Shown one piece after another: positions 54,052 to 63,427 of a DNA stretch of 64,000 nt; position 1 is the first letter of the stretch; the number at the start of each line of letters is the position of its first letter. The notes beneath the pieces were generated by a model that ran no database searches, was not told where the DNA came from, and was given only the letters and a program-made list of their open reading frames with translations. The DNA is from an uncultured Polaribacter sp. (GTDB taxonomy: Bacteria; Bacteroidota; Bacteroidia; Flavobacteriales; Flavobacteriaceae), in contig OX044355.1 in the NCBI GenBank assembly GCA_943846595.1, positions 992,001 to 1,056,000 of the forward strand, given 5' to 3'. Position numbers and translations under genes: made by a program.

Positions 54052-54552
54052 ATGGATATTTTTTTATTGCTAATAGGATTTTTGTTGGTTTTACTTGGTC
54101 TTATTGGCGCATTTTTACCTGTTTTGCCAGGCCCTCTAACGAGTTGGTTCGGGCTTTTAACATTGCACCTTACGAGTGTAATTCCGTTAAACTGGACTTT
54201 TTTAGGGATAACATTAGTCGTTGCAATTTTAATTTGGATTTTAGATTATTTCATTCCCGCCATGGGGACTAAAAAATTTGGAGGGAGTAAATACGGCGTT
54301 TACGGAACCACTATAGGTTTAATTATCGGACTCTTCGTTCCAATTCCATTGGGTATTTTAATTGGTGCTTTCTTAGGTGCGTTCATTGGAGAGTTGATTT
54401 ATGATAGCAAGGATATGAACAGAGCCATTAAAGCTTCTTTTGGTTCTTTTATAGGCTTACTCGCTTCAGCATTCATCAAGTTTTGTGTAGCCTTTATATA
54501 CGGTATCCTCTTCTTCATCAAAATCTGGGAATATAAGAGTGTGTTGTTTTAA
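54052..54552 (+). CDS. DUF456 small membrane protein
   Basis: A 166-residue protein with about four hydrophobic helices. The LGLIGAFLPVLPGP turn and the glycine-rich GGSKYGVYGTTIGLIIGLF and LIGAFLGAFIGEL segments are the DUF456 signature. Function unknown; glycine-zipper helices suggest it oligomerises in the membrane. It stands alone, with an inverted repeat in front. Confidence 0.85.
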   Translation: MDIFLLLIGFLLVLLGLIGAFLPVLPGPLTSWFGLLTLHLTSVIPLNWTFLGITLVVAILIWILDYFIPAMGTKKFGGSKYGVYGTTIGLIIGLFVPIPLGILIGAFLGAFIGELIYDSKDMNRAIKASFGSFIGLLASAFIKFCVAFIYGILFFIKIWEYKSVLF

Positions 54553-54571
54553 TATTTTTTCAATAAAATAC

Positions 54572-54603
54572 AAAAAAAAAGCGTCCCATTTAAGGGAAGC
54601 TTT
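54572..54603 (-). terminator. Intrinsic terminator of the candidate small RNA
   Basis: On the minus strand AAAGC-T-TCCC (54603-54594) pairs with GGGA-C-GC (54587-54581) around a 6-base loop, and nine Ts follow (54580-54572). On the plus strand it has only a three-T tail, so it points to a minus-strand transcript. Confidence 0.75.
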
Positions 54604-54682
54604 CCATTGGTTAACAAAACCATGACACTTTTATGAAAGTGCCAAAACAACACAACTAAATGCTACTTAAAAAAAAGTAGCC
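54572..54682 (-). ncRNA. Candidate small RNA, multi-hairpin, not recognised
   Basis: About 110 bases on the minus strand between the DUF456 gene and lysS. Read 5' to 3', a -7 element (54692-54685) is followed by hairpin 1 (GCTACTT at 54681-54675 with AAGTAGC at 54668-54662), an unpaired U/G-rich stretch, hairpin 2 (CACTTT/AAAGTG near 54640-54625), hairpin 3 (TGGTT/AACCA near 54622-54608) and a strong terminator. No ORF of any size fits inside it, and no minus-strand gene runs into it from the right, so the promoter and terminator have no other use. I do not recognise it as a known RNA family; the flavobacterial Flavo-1/6S class should be tested. Confidence 0.5.
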
Positions 54683-54684
54683 TA

Positions 54685-54692
54685 CAAATATA
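54685..54692 (-). promoter_or_regulatory. Promoter -7 element of the candidate small RNA
   Basis: Reads TATATTTG on the minus strand, identical to the secDF -7 element. It ends a few bases before the first hairpin. Confidence 0.5.
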
Positions 54693-54738
54693 CAAAATTT
54701 CCCAACGTTATACTTTCATTTTCTTTTTTATTCGTTAA

Positions 54739-54769
54739 TTGCCTAACTCTGCAATAGATTGTATCTTTG
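54739..54769 (+). promoter_or_regulatory. Promoter of lysS
   Basis: TTG at 54739-54741, a 20-base spacer and TATCTTTG at 54762-54769: a consensus Bacteroidetes promoter. Predicted start about 54776. Confidence 0.6.
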
Positions 54770-54805
54770 CAATCTTTAATATTTACCAGAAAACAAAGAC
54801 AGAGA

Positions 54806-56503
54806 ATGCAATTATCAGAACAAGAAGTTGTACGTAGAGAAAAGCTAACCAAATTACGTGAACTAGGGATCAACCCTTATCCAGCAGATTTATTCCCAAT
54901 CAATTCAAATTCAAAAGAAATAAAGGAAGCATATGTTGAAGACAAATCCGTAATTATTGCTGGACGTTTGATGTCGATTAACATTCAGGGAAAAGCATCT
55001 TTTGCACAACTACAGGATGGAGAAGGTAGAATACAATTGTATTTTAATAGAGATGAAATTTGTGAAGGAGAAGACAAATCATTATATAATAATGTCTTCA
55101 AAAAATTATTAGACTTAGGAGATTTTATAGGAATAGAAGGCACCTTGTTTACAACGCAGGTAGGTGAAAAAACAGTGATGGTAAAAAGTTTTAAAATACT
55201 TTCAAAAGCATTAAAACCATTGCCAATGCCAAAGGTAAAAGACGGAGTTACCTATGATGCTTTTACAGATCCTGAAATGCGTTACAGACAACGTTATGCA
55301 GATTTAGTAGTCAACCCACACGTAAAAGAAGTCTTTGTCAAACGAACAAAATTATTCAATGCAATGCGTTCTTTCTTTAATGACGCAGGGTATTTTGAAG
55401 TAGAAACCCCTGTCTTACAGCCCATTCCTGGAGGAGCAGCAGCAAGACCTTTTATTACCCATCACAATTCATTAGACATTCCATTATATATGAGAATTGC
55501 CAATGAACTCTATTTAAAAAGATTAATTGTAGGTGGTTTTGATGGTGTTTATGAGTTTTCAAAAAACTTCAGAAATGAAGGAATGGACAGAACGCACAAT
55601 CCAGAATTTACTGCGATGGAAATCTATGTATCCTACAAAGATTACAATTGGATGATGGATTTCTGTGAGCAATTATTAGAGCATTGTGCAATTGCCGTAA
55701 ACGGAACTTCTGAAGCTACTTTTGGTGAACATAAAATCAATTTTAAAGCACCCTATGCTAGAGTTACTATGGCAGAATCGATCAAACACTTTACAGGTTT
55801 TGATATCAATGGAAAAACAGAAGATGAAATAAGAACCGCAGCAAAATCAATGCACATTCCTGTTGATGAAACTATGGGGAAAGGGAAATTAATTGATGAG
55901 ATTTTTGGAGAAAAATGTGAAGGAAATTATATACAACCAACCTTTATTACCGATTATCCTAAAGAAATGTCTCCGCTTTGTAAAGAGCATAGAGACAACC
56001 CTGAACTAACAGAACGTTTCGAATTGATGGTGTGTGGTAAAGAAATCGCCAATGCTTATTCAGAATTAAACGATCCAATCGATCAACGAGCACGTTTCGA
56101 ACATCAATTAAAATTAGCCAAGAAAGGAGATGATGAAGCCACTGAATTCATCGATGAAGATTTTTTACGTGCGCTCGAATACGGAATGCCTCCAACCTCT
56201 GGAATGGGCATTGGAATGGATCGTTTGATTATGTTTTTAACCAACAACCAATCCATTCAAGAAGTCTTATTTTTCCCACAAATGCGTCCAGAACAGCGAA
56301 TTACTGTTGATGTTGAGCTCACTGTTGAGGAGAAAGATCTGTTAGCACTGATTACCAAAGCAGAAAAAATAGATTTAAACGAATTGAAAACACAATCTGG
56401 TTTGTCTAATAAGAAATGGGACAAAACCATTAAAGGGTTGGCCAAAAAAGAAGTTGCCAAAGTTTCTAAAACAGCCGAAGGATTGTTTGTTGAAGTTTTT
56501 TAG
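54806..56503 (+). CDS. lysS: Lysyl-tRNA synthetase (class II)
   Basis: A 565-residue class II synthetase with an N-terminal OB-fold anticodon domain (about 50-140) and the catalytic core. Motif 2 (FRNEGMDRTHNPEFTAMEIY) and motif 3 (GMGIGMDRLIMF) are clear. The frame stays open upstream to a TTG at 54767, but that codon is inside the -7 element, so the ATG at 54806 (MQLSEQEVVRREKL) is the start. A C-terminal extension of about 65 residues after motif 3 is common in Bacteroidetes. Confidence 0.95.
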   Translation: MQLSEQEVVRREKLTKLRELGINPYPADLFPINSNSKEIKEAYVEDKSVIIAGRLMSINIQGKASFAQLQDGEGRIQLYFNRDEICEGEDKSLYNNVFKKLLDLGDFIGIEGTLFTTQVGEKTVMVKSFKILSKALKPLPMPKVKDGVTYDAFTDPEMRYRQRYADLVVNPHVKEVFVKRTKLFNAMRSFFNDAGYFEVETPVLQPIPGGAAARPFITHHNSLDIPLYMRIANELYLKRLIVGGFDGVYEFSKNFRNEGMDRTHNPEFTAMEIYVSYKDYNWMMDFCEQLLEHCAIAVNGTSEATFGEHKINFKAPYARVTMAESIKHFTGFDINGKTEDEIRTAAKSMHIPVDETMGKGKLIDEIFGEKCEGNYIQPTFITDYPKEMSPLCKEHRDNPELTERFELMVCGKEIANAYSELNDPIDQRARFEHQLKLAKKGDDEATEFIDEDFLRALEYGMPPTSGMGIGMDRLIMFLTNNQSIQEVLFFPQMRPEQRITVDVELTVEEKDLLALITKAEKIDLNELKTQSGLSNKKWDKTIKGLAKKEVAKVSKTAEGLFVEVF

Positions 56504-56525
56504 TATTCTTTTCCATAATAAAAAT

Positions 56526-56555
56526 AAAAAATCCAGCTATACAGCTGGATTTTTT
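56526..56555. terminator. Bidirectional terminator between lysS and mdh
   Basis: A 13-bp stem (56526-56538 with 56543-56555, core ATCCAGCT/AGCTGGAT), tetraloop ATAC, A and T runs on the two sides. Confidence 0.9.
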
Positions 56556-56587
56556 ATGAACTACAATCTTTTAAAGCGATTATTTTA

Positions 56588-57514
56588 TTATAATGCTAAT
56601 AAGCCGTTTGTTTTGGTAACTCCTTCAGCAGAAGCTTGCATGTGTGCTTTTTCAGCGTCGTTTAAATTGATTTCAACAATTTTTTCAATCCCGTTTTTTC
56701 CTAAAACGACAGGAACTCCGATACATAAATCATTCAAACCATATTCACCTTCCAATAAAACAGAACAAGGGAAAATTTTCTTTTGATCACAAGCAATTGC
56801 TTGTACCAAACTAGAAACAGCAGCACCAGGAGCATACCAAGCAGAAGTGCCCAATAAGCCCGTTAAGGTTGCGCCACCTACTTTAGTGTCTTGTAAAACT
56901 TGTGCCAATCTTTCTTCAGAGATAAACTCAGAAACTGGCACCGAATTTCTTGTTGCCAATCTTGTTAAAGGCACCATTCCTTTATCAGAATGTCCACCAA
57001 TGACCATCCCGTCAACATCAGAAATCGGTGCTTCTAAAGCTTCTGCCAATCGATATTTAAAACGTGCAGAATCTAAAGCGCCCCCCATTCCAATAATTCT
57101 ATTTTTAGGAAGTCCTGTTGTTTTATGAACCAAATAGGTCATGGTGTCCATAGGATTAGAAACCACAATAATGATGGTGTTTGGAGAGTGCTCAATTAAG
57201 TTTGCGGAAACCATTTTGACGATTCCAGCATTAATTCCGATCAACTCTTCACGGGTCATTCCTGGTTTTCTTGGAATACCAGAAGTAATCACACAAATAT
57301 TAGAAGCTGCTGTTTTGGAATAATCGCTAGTACTTCCGGTGATTTTTGTGTCAAAACCATTTAAAGAAGCAGTTTGCATTAAATCCATTGCTTTCCCTTC
57401 TGCAAAGCCTTCTTTAATGTCTAGTATTACAACTTCAGAAGCGAAGTTTTTCATGGCAATGTATTCTGCACAACTGGCACCTACAGCACCTGCACCTACA
57501 ACAGTAATTTTCAT
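56588..57514 (-). CDS. mdh: Malate dehydrogenase
   Basis: A 308-residue NAD-dependent malate dehydrogenase of the lactate-dehydrogenase-like type. NAD loop GAGAVGASCAEY (7-18), substrate arginines in RKPGMTR and the catalytic His in GGHSDKGMVPL. It converts malate to oxaloacetate in the TCA cycle. It stands alone between its own promoter and a terminator. Confidence 0.94.
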   Translation of the reverse strand: MKITVVGAGAVGASCAEYIAMKNFASEVVILDIKEGFAEGKAMDLMQTASLNGFDTKITGSTSDYSKTAASNICVITSGIPRKPGMTREELIGINAGIVKMVSANLIEHSPNTIIIVVSNPMDTMTYLVHKTTGLPKNRIIGMGGALDSARFKYRLAEALEAPISDVDGMVIGGHSDKGMVPLTRLATRNSVPVSEFISEERLAQVLQDTKVGGATLTGLLGTSAWYAPGAAVSSLVQAIACDQKKIFPCSVLLEGEYGLNDLCIGVPVVLGKNGIEKIVEINLNDAEKAHMQASAEGVTKTNGLLAL

Positions 57515-57550
57515 ATTTTTCGTATTTAATTGTATTCAAATTAAGAGGTA

Positions 57551-57558
57551 CAAAAATA
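57551..57558 (-). promoter_or_regulatory. Promoter -7 element of mdh
   Basis: Reads TATTTTTG on the minus strand, 37 bases upstream of the mdh ATG. Confidence 0.5.
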
Positions 57559-57625
57559 CATTAAATTATCGAAAAACAGCTTTTGATATGTCTTAAAAAA
57601 TGCTGTAGTTTTTTGAGTTATTTGC

Positions 57626-57657
57626 AAAAAAAAACCTCAATACTTTTGATATTGAGG
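57626..57657 (-). terminator. Terminator of gyrB
   Basis: Stem CCTCAATA/TATTGAGG (57635-57642 with 57650-57657), 7-base loop. On the minus strand it is followed by nine Ts (57634-57626). It lies 24 bases after the gyrB stop. Confidence 0.85.
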
Positions 57658-57680
57658 CTGTATAAAATTAAAACTATTTT

Positions 57681-59630
<1,950 letters not shown>

Positions 59631-59686
59631 TTATTTATTTAAATTTTATTGAAAACCAACATTGAAAATGATGACCTCCACATACT

Positions 59687-59694
59687 CAAATTTA
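59687..59694 (-). promoter_or_regulatory. Promoter -7 element of gyrB
   Basis: Reads TAAATTTG on the minus strand, 69 bases upstream of the gyrB ATG. The same octamer is the -7 element of the trp leader. Confidence 0.45.
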
Positions 59695-59887
59695 CAAATT
59701 TTCAAACTTTTTTTCTAAGCTGTGTGAAATTAAGTTTTGAAATTATCAACATTTGTTGAAAACGAAATAATGGCTTAAACCTCTTAAAAAGTGCCTTATA
59801 TGCCTTATTTGTTAGTTGAATTTTTTTTGGGAAATAAGCCAGCACTCGCGTTGCTTAAAAAGGAGATTTTACAATCTTAAAAGCAAA

Positions 59888-59916
59888 AAAAAATCCCGCA
59901 AAAAGCGAGATTTTTT
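59888..59916 (-). terminator. Terminator of asnB
   Basis: A 12-bp stem with one mismatch (59888-59899 with 59905-59916), loop AAAAA. An A run on its left becomes a T tail on the minus strand. It lies 32 bases after the asnB stop. Confidence 0.82.
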
Positions 59917-59947
59917 AGTCTTAAATTTATTTTGGAAATAAACAAAT

Positions 59948-61612
59948 CTAATAGGCATCATCATGTACGTTTAGGATTGCTCTTCCCGAAGGTTCATTCA
60001 TGTTTTTAAATGCTTCATCCCAGTCTAAGGCAATTTGTGTACTACAGGCAACACTTGCTTCTTGGGGTACGCTTAATGCAGCGGTATCACTTGGAAAATG
60101 TCCTTCAAAAATAGCACGGTAATAAAATTCTTCCTTATTTTGTGGTGTTTGAATTGGAAATCTAAACTTTGCGTTTGCCAATTGCTCATCTGTAACTTCT
60201 TTGTCTACAACTTCTTTTAACGTATCAATCCAATCATACCCAACACCGTCAGAAAATTGTTCTTTTTGTCTCCATGCAACACTTTCTGGCAACAGATCTT
60301 CAAACGCTTTTCGAATGATCCATTTCTCCATACGCTCTCCGTTAATCATTTTGTCTTTCGGATTCAAACGCATGGCAACATCAATAAACTCTTTGTCTAA
60401 AAACGGTACACGTCCTTCAATTCCCCAAGCCATTAAACTTTTATTGGCTCTTAGGCAATCATACATATGCAATTTCTCTAATTTCCGAACTGTTTCTTCA
60501 TGAAATTCTTCTGCATTTGGAGCTTTATGAAAGTACAAGTAACCCCCAAAAATTTCATCGGCTCCTTCTCCAGAAAGTACCATTTTAATCCCCATAGACT
60601 TGATAACTCGTGCCATTAAATACATTGGAGTAGAGGAGCGAATGGTTGTAATGTCGTAGGTTTCTATATTGTAGATAACATCCTTGATAGCATCTAAGCC
60701 TTCTTGTATTGTGAATTTTATTTCATGGTGAATGGTCCCAATGTGGTCTGCTACTTTTTGAGCAGCTGCCAAATCTGGAGACCCTTCTAGACCAACAGAA
60801 AAACTGTGAAGTTGAGGATACCAGGCTTCTGACTTGTCATCGGATTCAATTCTTTTTTGAGCATATTTTTTGGCTATGGCTGAAGTTACTGAAGAGTCTA
60901 ATCCTCCAGAAAGTAAAACACCGTAGGGTACATCACTCATTAATTGTCTGTGAACGGCATCTTCCAAAGCTTTCTTTACTTCTGCGATACTTGTTTGGTT
61001 CTCTTTTACGGCCTCATAATCTCTCCATTCTCTATGGTACCATTTTACAAATTGTCCATCTTTGCTAGACATATAATGTCCTGGTGGGAACAATTCAATC
61101 TTGGTACAAACACCTTCCAAAGCCTTTAATTCTGAAGCAACATAGAAGGTTCCGTTTTGATCCCATCCAATGTACAAAGGAATAATTCCAACATGATCTC
61201 TGGCAATAAAATAGGTATCCTTTTCAACATCATACAAAGCAAAGCCAAAAATTCCATTCAATTCATCTAGAAAACCAACACCTTTTTCTTTATACAATGC
61301 TAAAATCACCTCACAATCGGATGCTGTTTGAAAGTTGTAAGTTCCCTCAAATTGCTTGCGCAGCTCTCTATGATTGTAAATTTCGCCATTGGCTGCCAAT
61401 ACGAGTTTTTTATCTTCACTAAATAGAGGCTGTTGTCCAGAAGCTGGATCTACAATCGCCAATCTTTCATGCGTCATGATCACCTTATCATCACTATAGA
61501 TTCCGCTCCAATCTGGACCTCGGTGTCTAATTTTTTTAGACATTTCCAATAACTGAGGCCTTAAGGTTTCAGGGCTTTCTTTCAAATCAAACGCACATAC
61601 AATACCACACAT
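59948..61612 (-). CDS. asnB: Asparagine synthase B (glutamine-hydrolysing)
   Basis: A 554-residue enzyme with an N-terminal glutaminase domain, whose nucleophile Cys2 is exposed when Met1 is removed (MCGIVCAF), and a C-terminal synthetase domain with the ATP-pyrophosphatase loop LSGGLDSSV. It makes asparagine from aspartate, glutamine and ATP. Length and motifs match E. coli AsnB. It is divergent from the trp operon. I find no exact -7 element upstream. Confidence 0.95.
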   Translation of the reverse strand: MCGIVCAFDLKESPETLRPQLLEMSKKIRHRGPDWSGIYSDDKVIMTHERLAIVDPASGQQPLFSEDKKLVLAANGEIYNHRELRKQFEGTYNFQTASDCEVILALYKEKGVGFLDELNGIFGFALYDVEKDTYFIARDHVGIIPLYIGWDQNGTFYVASELKALEGVCTKIELFPPGHYMSSKDGQFVKWYHREWRDYEAVKENQTSIAEVKKALEDAVHRQLMSDVPYGVLLSGGLDSSVTSAIAKKYAQKRIESDDKSEAWYPQLHSFSVGLEGSPDLAAAQKVADHIGTIHHEIKFTIQEGLDAIKDVIYNIETYDITTIRSSTPMYLMARVIKSMGIKMVLSGEGADEIFGGYLYFHKAPNAEEFHEETVRKLEKLHMYDCLRANKSLMAWGIEGRVPFLDKEFIDVAMRLNPKDKMINGERMEKWIIRKAFEDLLPESVAWRQKEQFSDGVGYDWIDTLKEVVDKEVTDEQLANAKFRFPIQTPQNKEEFYYRAIFEGHFPSDTAALSVPQEASVACSTQIALDWDEAFKNMNEPSGRAILNVHDDAY

Positions 61613-61808
61613 AATTCTATATTTTATAATAATTGTTTATTTCCGTCACAAAAAACCGAATATTTGTTTTAATTATAAACTTAATTTTAATATTTAATTA
61701 TAATATGTAACTTTTTATTTGTTTTTACTGTTTTATTGAAACTATTAAGTTTGTTTTTAATTTAGATACTTACTATTTGTTAGTTCTTCGAAAAAAAATG
61801 ATATAAAA

Positions 61809-61840
61809 TTTGGTTAAGTAGAATTTGCTATCTAAATTTG
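61809..61840 (+). promoter_or_regulatory. trp operon promoter
   Basis: TTTG at 61809-61812, a 20-base spacer and TAAATTTG at 61833-61840, one of the two best Bacteroidetes promoters in the window. The predicted start is 61847, one base before the leader ATG. Confidence 0.7.
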
Positions 61841-61847
61841 TACTTCA

Positions 61848-61895
61848 ATGATGAAACAACAAAACATATGGTGGTGGAACTCTCTTAATTCATAA
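61848..61895 (+). CDS. trpL: trp operon leader peptide (MMKQQNIWWWNSLNS)
   Basis: A 15-codon ORF with three consecutive TGG codons (61869-61877), ending in TAA at 61893-61895. It opens with two ATGs in tandem. It sits between the trp promoter and an intrinsic terminator 98 bases upstream of trpE. Three Trp codons in a row by chance are very unlikely in DNA of this composition. Ribosome stalling on these codons when charged tRNA-Trp is scarce would decide whether the attenuator forms. Confidence 0.85.
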   Translation: MMKQQNIWWWNSLNS

Positions 61896-61956
61896 GTGAG
61901 TAATCTTCCTATATGTAAAAATATACAAAAGGCTTATCTCACGATAAGCCTTTTTT
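61864..61956 (+). promoter_or_regulatory. trp transcription attenuator
   Basis: Three alternative stems can be drawn. Stem 1:2 joins ACATATGG (61864-61871, including the first Trp codon) to CC-T-ATATGT (61908-61916). The antiterminator joins GTGAGTAA (61896-61903) to TTA-T-CTCAC (61934-61942). The terminator joins AAGGCTTATC (61929-61938) to GATAAGCCTT (61943-61952), followed by Ts to 61956. A ribosome stalled on the Trp codons frees 61896-61903 to form the antiterminator. A ribosome that reaches the stop codon covers it and lets the terminator fold. Confidence 0.8.
61927..61956 (+). terminator. Terminator hairpin of the trp attenuator
   Basis: A perfect 10-bp stem (AAGGCTTATC/GATAAGCCTT) with loop TCAC and a six-T tail, lying in front of trpE and not after any gene. 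Confidence 0.88.
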
Positions 61957-61993
61957 GTATTTATAAAAAAACTACTGAGTTCGTTCAGCAACC

Positions 61994-63385
61994 ATGAAAG
62001 AGATACAATTTAAAACAACCAGTACCACCAGGATTTCCGATACAGTCACTCCAGTAGGCTTGTATTTGCGTTTTCGAGACGCCTATGCAAATACCATATT
62101 GTTAGAAAGCTCTGACTATCATAGTAAAGAAGATAGTTTTTCTTTTATCTGTATAGAGCCCATGGTTTCTATGAAAGTTGAAGATGCCCTATTTTCGGTT
62201 TCTCATAAAGGAGTTCAAGTAGCCAAACAGGAGGTTGATAAAAACTTTTATGAGCTCTTTGACGAATTTACAGGTTCAATAGTTTTGGATTGTCCAAAGG
62301 AACTAAAATCTTTCAATGGTTTGTATGGTTATACGACCTTTGATAGCGTACAGTATTTCGAGAACATTAGCTTTACAAATAAAAAAGCACCTTCTGCAAT
62401 TCCAGAAATGCAGTACAGTTTTTATCGTTTTATCATCGCAATCAATCATTTTAATGATGAAATGACGCTGATAGAAAATAGAGAAACTCATGAGGTTTCA
62501 AGGATTTTAGAAATAGAAACGATTATCAATGCACAATCTTTTAACACACAAAAATTTGAAATCGTAGGTCAGGAAACTTCCAACTGTACCAATGCAGATT
62601 TTAAAGACTATGTAGCAAAAGCGAAAGCACATTGCAAACGAGGAGATGTTTTTCAATTGGTGTTGTCTCGTCAGTTCCAACAAGAATTTAAAGGAGATGA
62701 ATTCAATGTTTACCGAGCATTGCGTTCGATCAATCCATCACCATATTTGTTTTATTTTGATTATGGAAATTTTAAATTGATGGGCTCTTCTCCAGAAGCA
62801 CAAATAAAAATTGCTGCAGGAAAAGCTACAATCAATCCAATCGCTGGAACCTTTCGTAGAACAGGCGATATGTCTGAAGACATTAAGTTAGGAAAGAAAT
62901 TGTCTGAAGATAAAAAAGAAACAGCAGAGCATGTAATGTTGGTCGATTTGGCAAGAAATGACCTTAGTAAACATGCCGATCATGTAACGGTGGAAGTCTT
63001 TAAAGAGGTACAGTATTTTAGTCATGTGATTCATTTAGTGTCCACAGTTCAAGGGGAAATTAAAGGAAATCCAATTGAAATTGTAGGAGATACTTTCCCC
63101 GCAGGAACCTTAAGTGGTGCCCCTAAGTACAAGGCCATGGAATTGATTGATAAATATGAAAATCAATCTCGTGGATTTTATGGTGGTGCCGTAGGGATTA
63201 TTGGACTAGACGGTTCTGTAAATTTGGCAATTGCCATTCGTTCTTTTGTGAGTAAAAACAACGTATTGTATTCGCAAGCAGGTGCAGGAATTGTTATTCA
63301 TTCAGATGAAGCAAAAGAATTACAAGAAGTAAACAATAAATTAGCCGCTTTAAAAAAGGCGTTAATTTTAGCAGAAAATATTTAA
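61994..63385 (+). CDS. trpE: Anthranilate synthase component I TrpE
   Basis: A 463-residue chorismate-using enzyme that makes anthranilate with TrpG, the first step of tryptophan synthesis. The N-terminal LLESS motif (36-40) is the tryptophan feedback-inhibition site. The C-terminal catalytic blocks include FQLVLSRQFQ, PIAGTFRRTG, the EHVMLVDLARND stretch and AGTLSGAPKYKAM. It follows the attenuator, and trpG comes 42 bases after its stop. Confidence 0.95.
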   Translation: MKEIQFKTTSTTRISDTVTPVGLYLRFRDAYANTILLESSDYHSKEDSFSFICIEPMVSMKVEDALFSVSHKGVQVAKQEVDKNFYELFDEFTGSIVLDCPKELKSFNGLYGYTTFDSVQYFENISFTNKKAPSAIPEMQYSFYRFIIAINHFNDEMTLIENRETHEVSRILEIETIINAQSFNTQKFEIVGQETSNCTNADFKDYVAKAKAHCKRGDVFQLVLSRQFQQEFKGDEFNVYRALRSINPSPYLFYFDYGNFKLMGSSPEAQIKIAAGKATINPIAGTFRRTGDMSEDIKLGKKLSEDKKETAEHVMLVDLARNDLSKHADHVTVEVFKEVQYFSHVIHLVSTVQGEIKGNPIEIVGDTFPAGTLSGAPKYKAMELIDKYENQSRGFYGGAVGIIGLDGSVNLAIAIRSFVSKNNVLYSQAGAGIVIHSDEAKELQEVNNKLAALKKALILAENI

Positions 63386-63427
63386 AAATAGCCTTTAGTA
63401 GTTTGCTAATAGCCAAAAGCTTTTAAA

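Noticed and set aside
54600..54625. Small ORF beginning at the ATG inside the candidate small RNA
   Set aside because: It runs past the terminator, so it could not be completed on this transcript.
54767..54805. Upstream TTG start of LysS
   Set aside because: The TTG is part of the -7 promoter element, so it cannot be in the mRNA.
59743..59751. Possible DnaA box TTATCAACA next to gyrB, hinting at oriC
   Set aside because: A single near-match with no cluster of boxes, no dnaA or dnaN nearby, and AT-rich DNA makes such matches common.
61746..61753. A second -7-like element (TAAGTTTG) upstream of the trp promoter
   Set aside because: Spacing to the nearest TTTG is 24 bases and the element at 61833-61840 is better placed. 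It may be a minor start, but I would not annotate it.
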